This document shows positions 19,415 to 27,924 of a stretch of 64,000 nt of DNA, piece by piece (the first letter of the stretch is position 1; each line of letters opens with the position of its first letter). Made by a program: the position numbers and the translations under genes. The stretch comes from Actinomadura alba (lineage in GTDB: Bacteria; Actinomycetota; Actinomycetes; Streptosporangiales; Streptosporangiaceae). The stretch lies in assembly GCF_014323705.1 (NCBI RefSeq), contig NZ_JABVEC010000005.1:124001-188000 (forward strand), written 5' to 3'. Below the pieces are notes generated by a model. The model was not told the DNA's origin. It saw nothing but the letters and a program-made list of their open reading frames with translations, and ran no database searches.

Positions 19415-19459
19415 GGTGCAATATCTCGGTGCAATAGTAAAAAATGTACTCGGTGCAAT
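19415..19459. promoter_or_regulatory. Triple GGTGCAAT direct repeat (putative MocR operator)
   Basis: GGTGCAAT occurs at 19415-19422, 19428-19435 and 19452-19459, spaced 13 and 24 bp, in an AT-rich island within the divergent hydrolase/MocR region. MocR-type regulators usually bind direct repeats next to their own gene, so this is a likely operator for self-control and for the hydrolase. Confidence 0.6.
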
Positions 19460-19491
19460 GTTGTTCCCGGGTCGGGGATCGAGGGCGCGAC

Positions 19492-20829
19492 GTGGACGAC
19501 TACCGGCTGATCGCGGATGCGCTCGCGGCCGACATCGCCGCGGGCCGGCTGCGCCCCGGCGACCGCCTGCCGCCACAGCGGCGGTTCGCCCGCGAGTGGG
19601 GCATCGCCGCGTCCACCGCCGCGCGTGTGTACGGCGAGCTGGTCCGCCGCGGCCTGGCCGTCGGCGAGGTGGGCCGGGGCACGTTCGTGCGGGCGGGCAA
19701 GCCCCCGCCCGAGCCCGCACTGGCCGAGCCGGGCGGCGCGCGCGTCGATCTGGAACTGAACTTCTCGATCCCGGCCGAGCAGCCGGCCCTGCTCGCCCGG
19801 AGCCTGGAGGGCCTGATGCGGCCCGGGGCCCTCGCCGCCGCGCTTCCGCCCGTCGGCGTGTCCGGGACGCCCGGGGTGCGCGCCGCCACCGCCGAGCTGC
19901 TCTCGCGGCCCGGCTGGACGCCGGGTTCAGAGCACCTGCTCTTCGCCGGCAACGGCCGGCAGGCGATCGCGGCCACGATCGCCGCGTTGGTCCCGGTGGG
20001 GGAGCGGCTCGGGGTCGAGGAGCTCACCTATCCAGTGGTCAAGGCCATCGCCACCCGCCTCGGCGTCACGCTGGTCCCGCTGGCGGTCGACGACGCCGGG
20101 CTGGTGCCGGAGGCACTGGAGTCCGCGCATCGCGCCGCGCCGCTCAGGGCCGTCTACCTGCAGCCGGCGCTGCACAACCCGCTCGGCGTCACCATGACCG
20201 CGTCGCGCCGCGCCGAGCTGGCCGAGACCCTTCACCGGCTCGGGCTGTACGCGATCGAGGACGCCATCTACGCGTTCCTGAGCGACGAACCGGTGCCGTT
20301 CGCCGCACTCGCGCCGGAGCGCGTGGTGCTGGTCGACGGCCTGTCCAAGCGCATCGCCCCCGGCTTGTCGCTGGGCTTCGCGGTGCCGCCGGCGGGACTC
20401 GCCGACCGGGTGGCGGCGGCGCTCAGGTCGGGGACCTGGACCGCCCCGCGCTTCGCGCTCGAGGCGGCGACCTGCTGGCTGACCGACGGCACGGCGGCGA
20501 CCCTCGCGCAGATCAAGCGCCGGGACGCCGCGGCGCGCCAGGAGATCATGCGCGACCGTCTCGGCGGGTTCGCCGTCACAGGCGACCCGAGGGCCTATCA
20601 CTGCTGGTGGGAGCTACCGGAGCCGTGGCGGGCCGAGACCTTCGTCGCCGCCGCGTCGCGCCGGGGCATCGCGGTCACTCCCGCTGCGGCGTTCGCCATC
20701 ACGCCGGGCCGCGCGCCCAGCGCCGTACGGCTCGCGCTAGCCGAGCCGTCCATGGACACGCTGGCCGCGGCGCTGGACGTGCTCGCCTCGATCGCCCGAG
20801 GCACGCCCGAGGACACCGGCGTCGAGTGA
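19492..20829 (+). CDS. MocR-family regulator (GntR HTH plus aminotransferase-like domain)
   Basis: 445 residues. An N-terminal winged helix (about 1-70: LAADIAAGRLRPGDRLPPQ) is fused to a fold-type I aminotransferase-like domain. The PLP lysine lies in VDGLSKRIAPGLSLGF (about residue 287). MocR proteins use PLP-bound ligands as effectors and seldom catalyse transamination. The start is the GTG at 19492; the longer frame from 19444 runs through the operator repeats. The divergent alpha/beta hydrolase is the obvious target candidate. Confidence 0.9.
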   Translation: MDDYRLIADALAADIAAGRLRPGDRLPPQRRFAREWGIAASTAARVYGELVRRGLAVGEVGRGTFVRAGKPPPEPALAEPGGARVDLELNFSIPAEQPALLARSLEGLMRPGALAAALPPVGVSGTPGVRAATAELLSRPGWTPGSEHLLFAGNGRQAIAATIAALVPVGERLGVEELTYPVVKAIATRLGVTLVPLAVDDAGLVPEALESAHRAAPLRAVYLQPALHNPLGVTMTASRRAELAETLHRLGLYAIEDAIYAFLSDEPVPFAALAPERVVLVDGLSKRIAPGLSLGFAVPPAGLADRVAAALRSGTWTAPRFALEAATCWLTDGTAATLAQIKRRDAAARQEIMRDRLGGFAVTGDPRAYHCWWELPEPWRAETFVAAASRRGIAVTPAAAFAITPGRAPSAVRLALAEPSMDTLAAALDVLASIARGTPEDTGVE

Positions 20830-20844
20830 GGACCCGGGACGGGC

Positions 20845-23748
20845 TCAGCCGGCCGCTCCCTCGCCCTCGGCCGCCGCGGCGTCGTTTCCTGCGTCGGCCG
20901 CGCGGGTCATGGCGAGCTCTTCGCGGAGTTCGGTGAGCAGGTGCCTCGGCCCGTTCGACCTCTCGTAGATCTGCCGTGCCCGCTCGAAGCACTCGACGGC
21001 CTCGTCCAGCCGGCCGAGACGCCGTCGCGCCATGCCGAGCACCGTGAGGGCGCCCGCGTTGTAGGGGTGGTCGGTGGTGCCATGACCCTCGACGTAGAGC
21101 CGCACCGCCCGTTCGGCGGTGGCCAGCGCGTCGTCCGTACGGCCGGCGATCAGCAAAGTACGGGCCAGGTCGGTCAGCGTTCCGGCGAGCACCACGGGGA
21201 CGGGGTAGAACTCCTCGATGAACCGCGCCGCGCGCCGCTGCAACCGCTCGGCCTCGGCCGGTTCGCCCATCCGCGCGAGGACGATGCCCCGGACCTCCTC
21301 GGCCCGCACCGTCTCCACATGGTCGCGGCCGTAGAGGTGGTGGGCCATCGCGGTCGCCTTCTCCAGAACGTCCCGGGCCGCGATCAGCTCACCGAGGTCG
21401 CACAGCACCGCTCCCATCCACCGGTACGCGACGGTGCGCTCGCGGCCCGGCGCGGTGCCGGCCGTGGCCCACACCTCGTGCGCGGCCGCGTAGCCGGCAC
21501 GCGCGAGATCCAGGTCACCCCCGCGCCAATGGGCGTAGGCGAGCCGGGCGATCGCCTCGGCCGTCCGCGCGTCGCCCCGGCCGAAGGCTCGTACGCAGAT
21601 GCCGACCGCCTGTTCCAGGGCGACGACCGCCTCGGCCGGCCGCCCGGCCTCGGTCAGCGCGCGGCCGAGCAGGCGAAGCGTCGGTACGAGCGACGGTGAA
21701 CCGGGTCCGGCGAGCCTTTCCCGGATGGTGAGGGCGGATCGAGCCAGGTCGACCGCCTGCCGATGGTGCCCCAGGTAACACGTCACCTCGCCACGTGACG
21801 TGATCGTCTCGGCGTACTCGTCGGAGTCCCTGCCGAAGGCGTGCTCTCTGAGGGGGAGCGCGTGATCGAGCAGGTCGAGGGCCTGCCGGTGCTGGGCGCG
21901 CACCTCGAGGTAGGCCGCGGCGCGCTGGCACAGGTCCGAGGTCTCGACGGGTGCGATGAGGCCGCGGCGCGCGTGGGCGGCCACCTGGGCGACATGGGGC
22001 AGCAGCCTGCCGCATGCCCGCCAGGAGTCGGGAAGCCGGGGCGTCGCGGGGAAGCGCCCGGCCAGAAGAAGTGCCGCCGCGCCGGCCCAGACGCCCTGCT
22101 CCTCCGGCAGGAGGGATTGCCGGACCATCGTCTGGACGAGCCGGTGGACGCTGACCGTCTCGGGCGTCGCGTCGACGAGCGCGTACTCGGCGAGAGCACC
22201 GATCGCCTGGTCGTAGGCGACCCGGTCCGTCGCCAGCTCGGCCAGTGGCGACGGCAGGTCGCGGGGGTCGGCGCCGACGAGGTCCCGCGGGATGTGGTCG
22301 GGGTCGAAGAAGCCGTACAGCTTGAGCAGGTGTGCGGCACCCGAATGCTGCTCCCTCACCCTGCTCATCGAGAGCGACCACGTCGTCGCGGCCGTACCGG
22401 AGTAGTCGTCCGGCCCGTTCACGTGCATCATCCGCGCCGGCGATCGGCGGAGCAGGTCGTGGTAGTGCGTCCAGCTCGTTCGGTTGCGGGCGACATAGGC
22501 CGCCGCCTGCTCGAGGGCGAGCGGGAGATGGCCCAGCTCATCGGCTATCTTCCCGGCGTCCGCCATGTCGTCCTGTCCGGAGTCCCGGCTCAGCAGCGCG
22601 ATGGACTCGGCCCGGGTGAAGGGCGGCGCCGGTACCGGGTGCGCGATCGACCAGGACGAGGTCCGGGAGGTGACGAGCACCCCGCCCACACCCGCGGTCG
22701 GCCACCAGGGCTGGAGGTCGCGCTGGTCCTCGGCATTGTCGTAGATGACGAGCCATCGGCCTCGGGACGCGAGCTCCCGCCACAGCGCGTTCGCTCGCCG
22801 CCGCGCGCCATCGCCCGGTATGCCCAGATGGTCGGCCAATTCGGTGAGACCTTGGGCGACGGAGAACGGCTGTCCGGCGTCCACCCACCACACGCCGTCG
22901 TAGTGCGGGCCATGGCGATGGGCGTACTCCCGTGCGATCTGGGTCTTGCCGACTCCACCCATTCCGTGCACCACGCAGGCGGGCGTCGCCCCGCGGTCAT
23001 CGGGAGCGAGCAGGATCCGCGAGAGCCGGGCCAGTATCCCCTCCCGTCCGACGAACGAACGGTTGCGACTCGGGACGTTCCAGGTCGCCGGGTGGCCGAC
23101 GGTGCTCCCGGCCGTTCGCCCATGCGGCACGACCGGGGACGCGTCGGGCTCCTCCGCCGGTGGGTAGGGATGGTCGGGCAGGCACACCCGTCCAGTGGTC
23201 ACGGTCTCCTTGACCGACACCCGCATCCGCCGGTAGGTGCCGGGCCGGCTGCGCCGGTCGTGCCGGATGACCTCGTCGAAGAACCATTCCGACGCCATGA
23301 GGGCCAGGACGCCCGGCGAGTCCGTGAGGGCGGCCTTCAACGCGGGCGACTCCAAGAGCCGGAAGGTCAGGTTGATGGCGGTGCCCGCCACACCGTGGTC
23401 GTCAAAGTGCACCTCGCCGGCGTGCAGAGCGATCCGGAGGCGGATCCGGCCGCCCCTCCCACAGGTCGCGTTGTGCGCGGCGAGAGAGTCGGCGAGCTCC
23501 CGGGGAAAGGGATCGGCGAGGCGGATCTTCGGCACGTCGGGCGGTACCAGGATGAGGACCCCGTCGCCGCGGTCCTCGTGATGGCACGCCGCCCACGGCA
23601 CGCCCGAGGCCTCGAACGCCCGCCTTATCGAGCGGTAGAGGCCGCTGCGGACCTCGACCTGATCCGGATTGGTCCGGCCGGCATCTCCGAAGTTCTCCAC
23701 GTCGACCGCGAGGATCGCCCGATGCACGGCGGGCGGAGGTTCGGGCAT
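20845..23748 (-). CDS. STAND NTPase: cyclase-like domain, NB-ARC and TPR array
   Basis: 967 residues. The N-terminus (about 1-190) looks like a degenerate class III nucleotide cyclase homology domain (AILAVDVENFG, then EDRGDGVLIL and LRIALHAGEV). After a linker, an NB-ARC ATPase follows (about 235-540) with Walker A GMGGVGKTQ and Walker B RWLVIYDNAED. About ten TPR units of 40-42 residues fill residues 600-930. Such proteins oligomerise on ligand recognition. FxsT of the FxSxx-COOH peptide systems and antiphage STAND proteins share this layout, but no radical SAM maturase or peptide gene is nearby. I chose ATG 23748; longer starts add a non-conserved tail. Confidence 0.85.
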   Translation of the reverse strand: MPEPPPAVHRAILAVDVENFGDAGRTNPDQVEVRSGLYRSIRRAFEASGVPWAACHHEDRGDGVLILVPPDVPKIRLADPFPRELADSLAAHNATCGRGGRIRLRIALHAGEVHFDDHGVAGTAINLTFRLLESPALKAALTDSPGVLALMASEWFFDEVIRHDRRSRPGTYRRMRVSVKETVTTGRVCLPDHPYPPAEEPDASPVVPHGRTAGSTVGHPATWNVPSRNRSFVGREGILARLSRILLAPDDRGATPACVVHGMGGVGKTQIAREYAHRHGPHYDGVWWVDAGQPFSVAQGLTELADHLGIPGDGARRRANALWRELASRGRWLVIYDNAEDQRDLQPWWPTAGVGGVLVTSRTSSWSIAHPVPAPPFTRAESIALLSRDSGQDDMADAGKIADELGHLPLALEQAAAYVARNRTSWTHYHDLLRRSPARMMHVNGPDDYSGTAATTWSLSMSRVREQHSGAAHLLKLYGFFDPDHIPRDLVGADPRDLPSPLAELATDRVAYDQAIGALAEYALVDATPETVSVHRLVQTMVRQSLLPEEQGVWAGAAALLLAGRFPATPRLPDSWRACGRLLPHVAQVAAHARRGLIAPVETSDLCQRAAAYLEVRAQHRQALDLLDHALPLREHAFGRDSDEYAETITSRGEVTCYLGHHRQAVDLARSALTIRERLAGPGSPSLVPTLRLLGRALTEAGRPAEAVVALEQAVGICVRAFGRGDARTAEAIARLAYAHWRGGDLDLARAGYAAAHEVWATAGTAPGRERTVAYRWMGAVLCDLGELIAARDVLEKATAMAHHLYGRDHVETVRAEEVRGIVLARMGEPAEAERLQRRAARFIEEFYPVPVVLAGTLTDLARTLLIAGRTDDALATAERAVRLYVEGHGTTDHPYNAGALTVLGMARRRLGRLDEAVECFERARQIYERSNGPRHLLTELREELAMTRAADAGNDAAAAEGEGAAG

Positions 23749-23893
23749 ACCGGCGCACCTCCAGTGGACGACTGCCCATCCCCAGAGAGTGCCCGCCGCG
23801 GGCCGTCTCGACAATGACCGCCGGCCCGTCACGGCCGACGGAGGCGGCACGGCTCGGAGGGGTGGCGGCCCCTCCGAGCCGTACGGCTCCGGG

Positions 23894-26212
23894 CTACGAG
23901 GCGTAAACCTCGAACTCGGACGCCTGACCGGCCGGCCAGCCGGTGTTGCCGGTGAAGTTCAGCCGCAGGTACCGCGCACCGGTCCCGGGCAGGGTGATGG
24001 TCGCGGTGTTGCCCGTGGCCGGGTCGAAGGTACGGCCGGCGGCGCCCGCCAGCGTGCTGAAGTCGGTGCCGTTCGCCGAGCCCAGCACCGCGATGGTCTG
24101 CGTGCGGGTGGCCCACGCCGCCGAGGGCGGCAGCTTGAGCACGACCCGCCGGGCGTTGACCGTGCCGCAGAGGTCCACGGTCAGCGTCTGCGGGAAGGCG
24201 TTGTTGGGGCTCTCCCAGTAGCTGCTGCTGTCACCGTCGTTGGCGTTCGCGGCGACGTACGACTGGGTGTGGCCGCTCGCACTGATCGGCTTGCGCGCGG
24301 CGACGTTGCCCGTGCCGACCTGGCAGCCCGGGGGCGTCGGGGTCGGGTCGCCGCCTCCGCCGCCGTACACCGGCGCGGGCCAGGGCCCGCAGTAGGGGGT
24401 GGAGGTGTACCACCCCGAGTTGCCCGAGCCCTGGTTGATGGTGAACCCGTTGCCCAGGCAGCTGTAGATGGGGCCCGAGTACCCGATCCGCTGCGCCCGG
24501 ACGTTGGTGAAGCTCGCCGAGCCCGGCGCCTGGAGCTGCAGGGCGAAGGTACCGGTGCCGTCGATGTTGACGTTGTTGAAGTTGACGCCGGTCACGCTCC
24601 CCTCGATGGTGTGGATCGCGGCGTACGAGCTGTCGAGGACGTCGGTGTCGGTGACGTTGATGGCGGCGCCCGAGATCGGCTGGTTGAGCCCGTTGAACCA
24701 GATGGCGCCGACGCCGAAGTTCCAGTTGTAGTCGGAGTTCCCGGCCCGGATGAGGGTGTTGCGGGCCAGCGTGAACGTGCCGGACACGGCGGTGGGGCCG
24801 TTCACCCCGGGGTAGCGGTTGCCGACGTGCAGCCCGCCGCCGTTGGTGACGGTGTCGGTCAGCACGTTGTCGCTCACGGTGATGTCGCGGCCGCCGTAGA
24901 TCGCGATGTTGTTGGCGAGGACCGGTACCACGACCGTGTTGAACGTGAACCTGTTGCCGACGTTGTTGTCGGTCTCGGCCCACATCGCCAGGCCGTCGTC
25001 ACCCATGTTCCGCACGAACGTGTTCGTGACCGTCGAGTTCGTGACGCCGCGGTGGAAGTTCACACCGTCGGCGGTCTGGTCCAGGATGCGGCTGCCGGTG
25101 ATGGTGAAGTTGTTCATCGGGCCGTCCATCCAGGCGCCGACCTTGTTGTGCTGCATCCAGACGTTCGAGACCACCGAGTCGCTCATCGCGCCCCCGATGG
25201 CGTTGACCTGGTCGCCGTCATTGCGCTCCGTGACCTCGCCCATGATCGCGAAGTCCCTGAGCTGGACGTTGCGGCTCGGGCCGCCGTCGGCGACGTATTT
25301 GCCGTACACGCCCACGCGGTTGCCGCCCAGCACGCTGTACCAGGGACCGGCGCCGCGCAGCGTCACGTTGTCGACGATGATGTGGTTCGTCACCTTGAAG
25401 GTGCCCTGGGGAATCCAGACCACCCGGCCCTGGGTCCGGCCCGCGTCGACGGCGGCCTGCACGGCCGCCGTGGAGTCGGCGGCGCCGGTGCGGTCAGCGC
25501 CGTAGTCCTCGACCGACAGTGAGCCGGACGGGCGGGCGATGGGGTCGGGGACCAGTTCGAAGTCGGCCAGGTCGACGACGAACCACGGCGAGATCGACGT
25601 CGAGGCGACCTGCACGCGCACCTTGGTCCCGGCCGCCAGCGTCGAGCCGAACATGGTGCGGGTCTCGTCGTAGAAGTGGTGCGGGCTGCCGGCGCCGGGG
25701 TTGTTGCCGAAGGGGTAGCCGCCGTAGTACCAGCCGTACCTGGACGTGAACGACAGGTCCTTGAGCTTGGTGCCGTTGATCCGCAGGTCGACGGGCGCGG
25801 TCAGCCCGGTGCCCGCGGCGTTGTCGGGCACGCTGTAGCGGACCGACATCGCGTTGGCCGGCTTGGTGAGGGTGAACTCGACGTACTGGCCGGCGGCGCT
25901 CAGCCGGACCGCCCTGCGGCCGGAGGCCTCGGACGGCAGGCGGGTGTACACGCGGTCCGGCCCGATGAGCTCGCCGTTCGTGGCGGCGTCCTCCGCCTCG
26001 ATCTCGGTGAAGGGGACGGTCGCGCCGCGGCCCGGGACGTCGAACGGCGATTCGGCCACCGCCTCGGCGGCGGCGGGCCGCATCAGTGACGGCAGCGCGG
26101 TGACGAGCGAGAACACGAGGGCGATCAACATCATGATCGCGACGATGACGGCGGGACGTCCGGTGGCGTGGGTGGTGATCCTGTAATCCGGGGGGTGGCC
26201 AGGTCTCTTCAT
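23894..26212 (-). CDS. Secreted GH87-type alpha-1,3-glucanase/mycodextranase
   Basis: 772 residues. A signal peptide with a hydrophobic core lies at about 20-50. A CBM35/CBM6-like module follows (about 60-200), then a right-handed beta-helix domain (about 205-610) opening with SVEDYGADRTGAADSTAAVQ and carrying the acidic pair in RNMGDDGLAMWAE. A Gly/Thr linker leads to an F5/8-type carbohydrate-binding module (about 640-772). The order matches GH87 alpha-1,3-glucanases, which cut fungal or bacterial alpha-1,3-glucan or nigeran. The neighbouring sugar importer, LacI regulator and alpha-glucosidase support this. A pectate-lyase-like enzyme of another family remains possible. AAGGG precedes the ATG. 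Confidence 0.8.
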   Translation of the reverse strand: MKRPGHPPDYRITTHATGRPAVIVAIMMLIALVFSLVTALPSLMRPAAAEAVAESPFDVPGRGATVPFTEIEAEDAATNGELIGPDRVYTRLPSEASGRRAVRLSAAGQYVEFTLTKPANAMSVRYSVPDNAAGTGLTAPVDLRINGTKLKDLSFTSRYGWYYGGYPFGNNPGAGSPHHFYDETRTMFGSTLAAGTKVRVQVASTSISPWFVVDLADFELVPDPIARPSGSLSVEDYGADRTGAADSTAAVQAAVDAGRTQGRVVWIPQGTFKVTNHIIVDNVTLRGAGPWYSVLGGNRVGVYGKYVADGGPSRNVQLRDFAIMGEVTERNDGDQVNAIGGAMSDSVVSNVWMQHNKVGAWMDGPMNNFTITGSRILDQTADGVNFHRGVTNSTVTNTFVRNMGDDGLAMWAETDNNVGNRFTFNTVVVPVLANNIAIYGGRDITVSDNVLTDTVTNGGGLHVGNRYPGVNGPTAVSGTFTLARNTLIRAGNSDYNWNFGVGAIWFNGLNQPISGAAINVTDTDVLDSSYAAIHTIEGSVTGVNFNNVNIDGTGTFALQLQAPGSASFTNVRAQRIGYSGPIYSCLGNGFTINQGSGNSGWYTSTPYCGPWPAPVYGGGGGDPTPTPPGCQVGTGNVAARKPISASGHTQSYVAANANDGDSSSYWESPNNAFPQTLTVDLCGTVNARRVVLKLPPSAAWATRTQTIAVLGSANGTDFSTLAGAAGRTFDPATGNTATITLPGTGARYLRLNFTGNTGWPAGQASEFEVYAS

Positions 26213-26548
26213 CGCGTGACCCTTCCGCGTCGGCGCCGGGACGCGAAGGCGGTCACGGAAGCGGGGACCGCCTGTGCCCGGCGGGGTGGCGCCGACTCTG
26301 CTGTGTGACGGCTACCGGGAGTGCGCCACACGATAAGTCGCTTGACAGGGTCTTGCAATGACTTGACAGAAGCTTACAAATTCCTAGTAGGGCTACGGAA
26401 ATAGCGGTGTACAGGTCAACCGGTGTTGGAACGATCCCACCCGTCGCCCGCGATCGGTCGGCGCCGCCCTCGCGTGCGGGCCGGAGGTCCCGTCATTCCT
26501 GGGCAGGAGCCCGCAACCGCTTGCGCTCCCTGTCGTAGGCTTGCCGTC
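26213..26548. other. Divergent intergenic region of the alpha-glucan locus
   Basis: 336 bp between the GH87 gene (leftward) and the LacI-type gene (rightward). It holds the GH87 promoter and the phased repeats described separately. On the plus strand TTGACA (26363-26368) with TAGTAG 16 bp later could be a promoter for the regulator. No other gene is seen. Confidence 0.6.
26330..26380 (-). promoter_or_regulatory. GH87 promoter with four helically phased repeats
   Basis: On the minus strand, TTGCAA (plus 26353-26358) and TATCGT (plus 26330-26335) are separated by 17 bp. Plus-strand repeats CTTGACAG, CTTGCAAT, CTTGACAG and CTTACAAA begin at 26341, 26352, 26362 and 26373. They are spaced 10-11 bp, one per helical turn, overlapping the -35. 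A LacI/MalR-type repressor bound there would block transcription. Confidence 0.65.
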
Positions 26549-27589
26549 ATGACACGACGACTTGCCGACGTGGCCAAGAAGGTCGGGGTGAGCGAGGCGA
26601 CCGTGAGCCGGGTGCTCAACGGCCGGCCCGGCGTCTCGGAAGCGACGCGCGAGTCGGTGCTCACCGCCCTCGACGTGCTGGGCTACGAGCGGCCGACGCA
26701 GTTGCGCGGCGACCGCGCGCGCCTGGTCGGCCTGGTGCTGCCGGAGCTGCAGAACCCCATCTTCCCGGCCTTCGCCGAGGTCGTCGGCGGCGCGCTCGCC
26801 CAGCAGGGGCTCACCCCGGTCCTGTGCACGCGCACCGTGGGCGGGGTGTCCGAGGCCGAGTACGTGGAGTTGCTGCTCCAGCAACAGGTGTCGGGCGTGA
26901 TGTTCGCGGGCGGGCTCTACGCGCAGGCGGACGCCTCGCACGACCACTACGAGCGGCTGGTCGAGCGGGGCCTGCCCACCGTGCTGGTCAACGCGGCAGT
27001 CGACCACCTCGGCTTCCCGCGGGTCTCGTGCGACGACGCCGTGGCGACGGAGCAGGCGGTGGGGCACCTGGCCGCCCTCGGGCACGAGCGCATCGGCATG
27101 GTCCTGTGCCCGCCCGACCACATGCCCTCGCGGCGCAAGCTGGAGGCCTATCTCGGCCTGTCCCGGCCCGGCCTGCCCACCGGGCCCGAGCTCGTCGAGC
27201 ACACGACCTTCTCCCTCGAGGGCGGCCACGCGGCGACCGGCCGGCTCCTGGACAAGGGCGTGACCGGCATCGTGTGCGCGAGCGACGTGCTCGCCATGGG
27301 CGCGATCCGGGCGGCCCGCCGCCGTGGCCTGTCGGTGCCGGCCGACATCTCGGTGATCGGCTATGACGACTCGGCCCTGATGACCTGCATGGATCCGCCG
27401 CTCACGACGGTCCGCCAGCCGATCGAGGCGATGGGCCGGGCCGCGGTGGACATGCTGGTGGCCCAGATCGACAAGGCCAGGGTGCCCAACGACGAGCTGC
27501 TGTTCGAACCCGAGCTGGTGGTCCGGGCGTCGACGGCACCGGCCTCCTCGGCGAGCCGGGTCACCTCCCTCGGCGCCGTCGGCGGTTAG
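26549..27589 (+). CDS. LacI-family sugar-responsive repressor
   Basis: 346 residues. The N-terminal LacI headpiece is typical (LADVAKKVGVSEATVSRVLNG, residues 5-25), with the hinge helix near residue 50. A periplasmic-binding-protein-like ligand domain follows (about 60-330), with VIGYDDSALMTCMDPPLTTV near the end. ATG 26549 gives the correct family N-terminus; the upstream extension is not used. It sits between the GH87 gene and the sugar ABC operon. It is the likely repressor of both, releasing DNA on binding an alpha-gluco-oligosaccharide. Confidence 0.92.
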   Translation: MTRRLADVAKKVGVSEATVSRVLNGRPGVSEATRESVLTALDVLGYERPTQLRGDRARLVGLVLPELQNPIFPAFAEVVGGALAQQGLTPVLCTRTVGGVSEAEYVELLLQQQVSGVMFAGGLYAQADASHDHYERLVERGLPTVLVNAAVDHLGFPRVSCDDAVATEQAVGHLAALGHERIGMVLCPPDHMPSRRKLEAYLGLSRPGLPTGPELVEHTTFSLEGGHAATGRLLDKGVTGIVCASDVLAMGAIRAARRRGLSVPADISVIGYDDSALMTCMDPPLTTVRQPIEAMGRAAVDMLVAQIDKARVPNDELLFEPELVVRASTAPASSASRVTSLGAVGG

Positions 27590-27924
27590 CCGCTCACCGA
27601 CCCCCCATGAGCGGGGGCGGAATCTCCTGTTCCCGCCTGAAGGGTGCCGGCTTCGGTCCGGCCCCTCGTGCCGTCGACTCCTCGGACGCTCTTGTCGTGC
27701 CGCTGTTGCCGTTGTCGTGCCTGTGTGCGCGCCGGGGCGCAGACTGTTGAACTCTTGCGAACTTCTGCTGAACTATTGCAATAGCTTGTCCGTCCTCATA
27801 TGTTTCGGGCACCGGTACGCGAAATAAGCCCGTAACAGCAAGGTGACCTTGCCGGGCGGGCCTGGGATGTCGGGGGCCGAGACCTCAGCCGCAGCGGTGT
27901 GCCACACCAGGAGGAAGTTCGTTG
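27590..27924. other. Regulatory region upstream of the sugar ABC operon
   Basis: 335 bp between the regulator stop and the sugar-binding protein gene. The right half carries the promoter and phased repeats listed separately. About 120 bp of leader separates the -10 element from the ATG, with AGGAGGA just before it. No gene or clear terminator was seen in the left half. Confidence 0.6.
27744..27804 (+). promoter_or_regulatory. Sugar ABC operon promoter with phased repeats
   Basis: TTGCAA (27776-27781) and TATGTT (27799-27804) are separated by exactly 17 bp. Repeats CTGTTGAACT, CTTGCGAACT, CTGCTGAACT and TATTGCAATA begin at 27744, 27754, 27765 and 27774, with CTTGTCC at 27785. The spacing is about 10 bp throughout. 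The core is the same as at the GH87 promoter, which suggests shared control. Confidence 0.65.
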
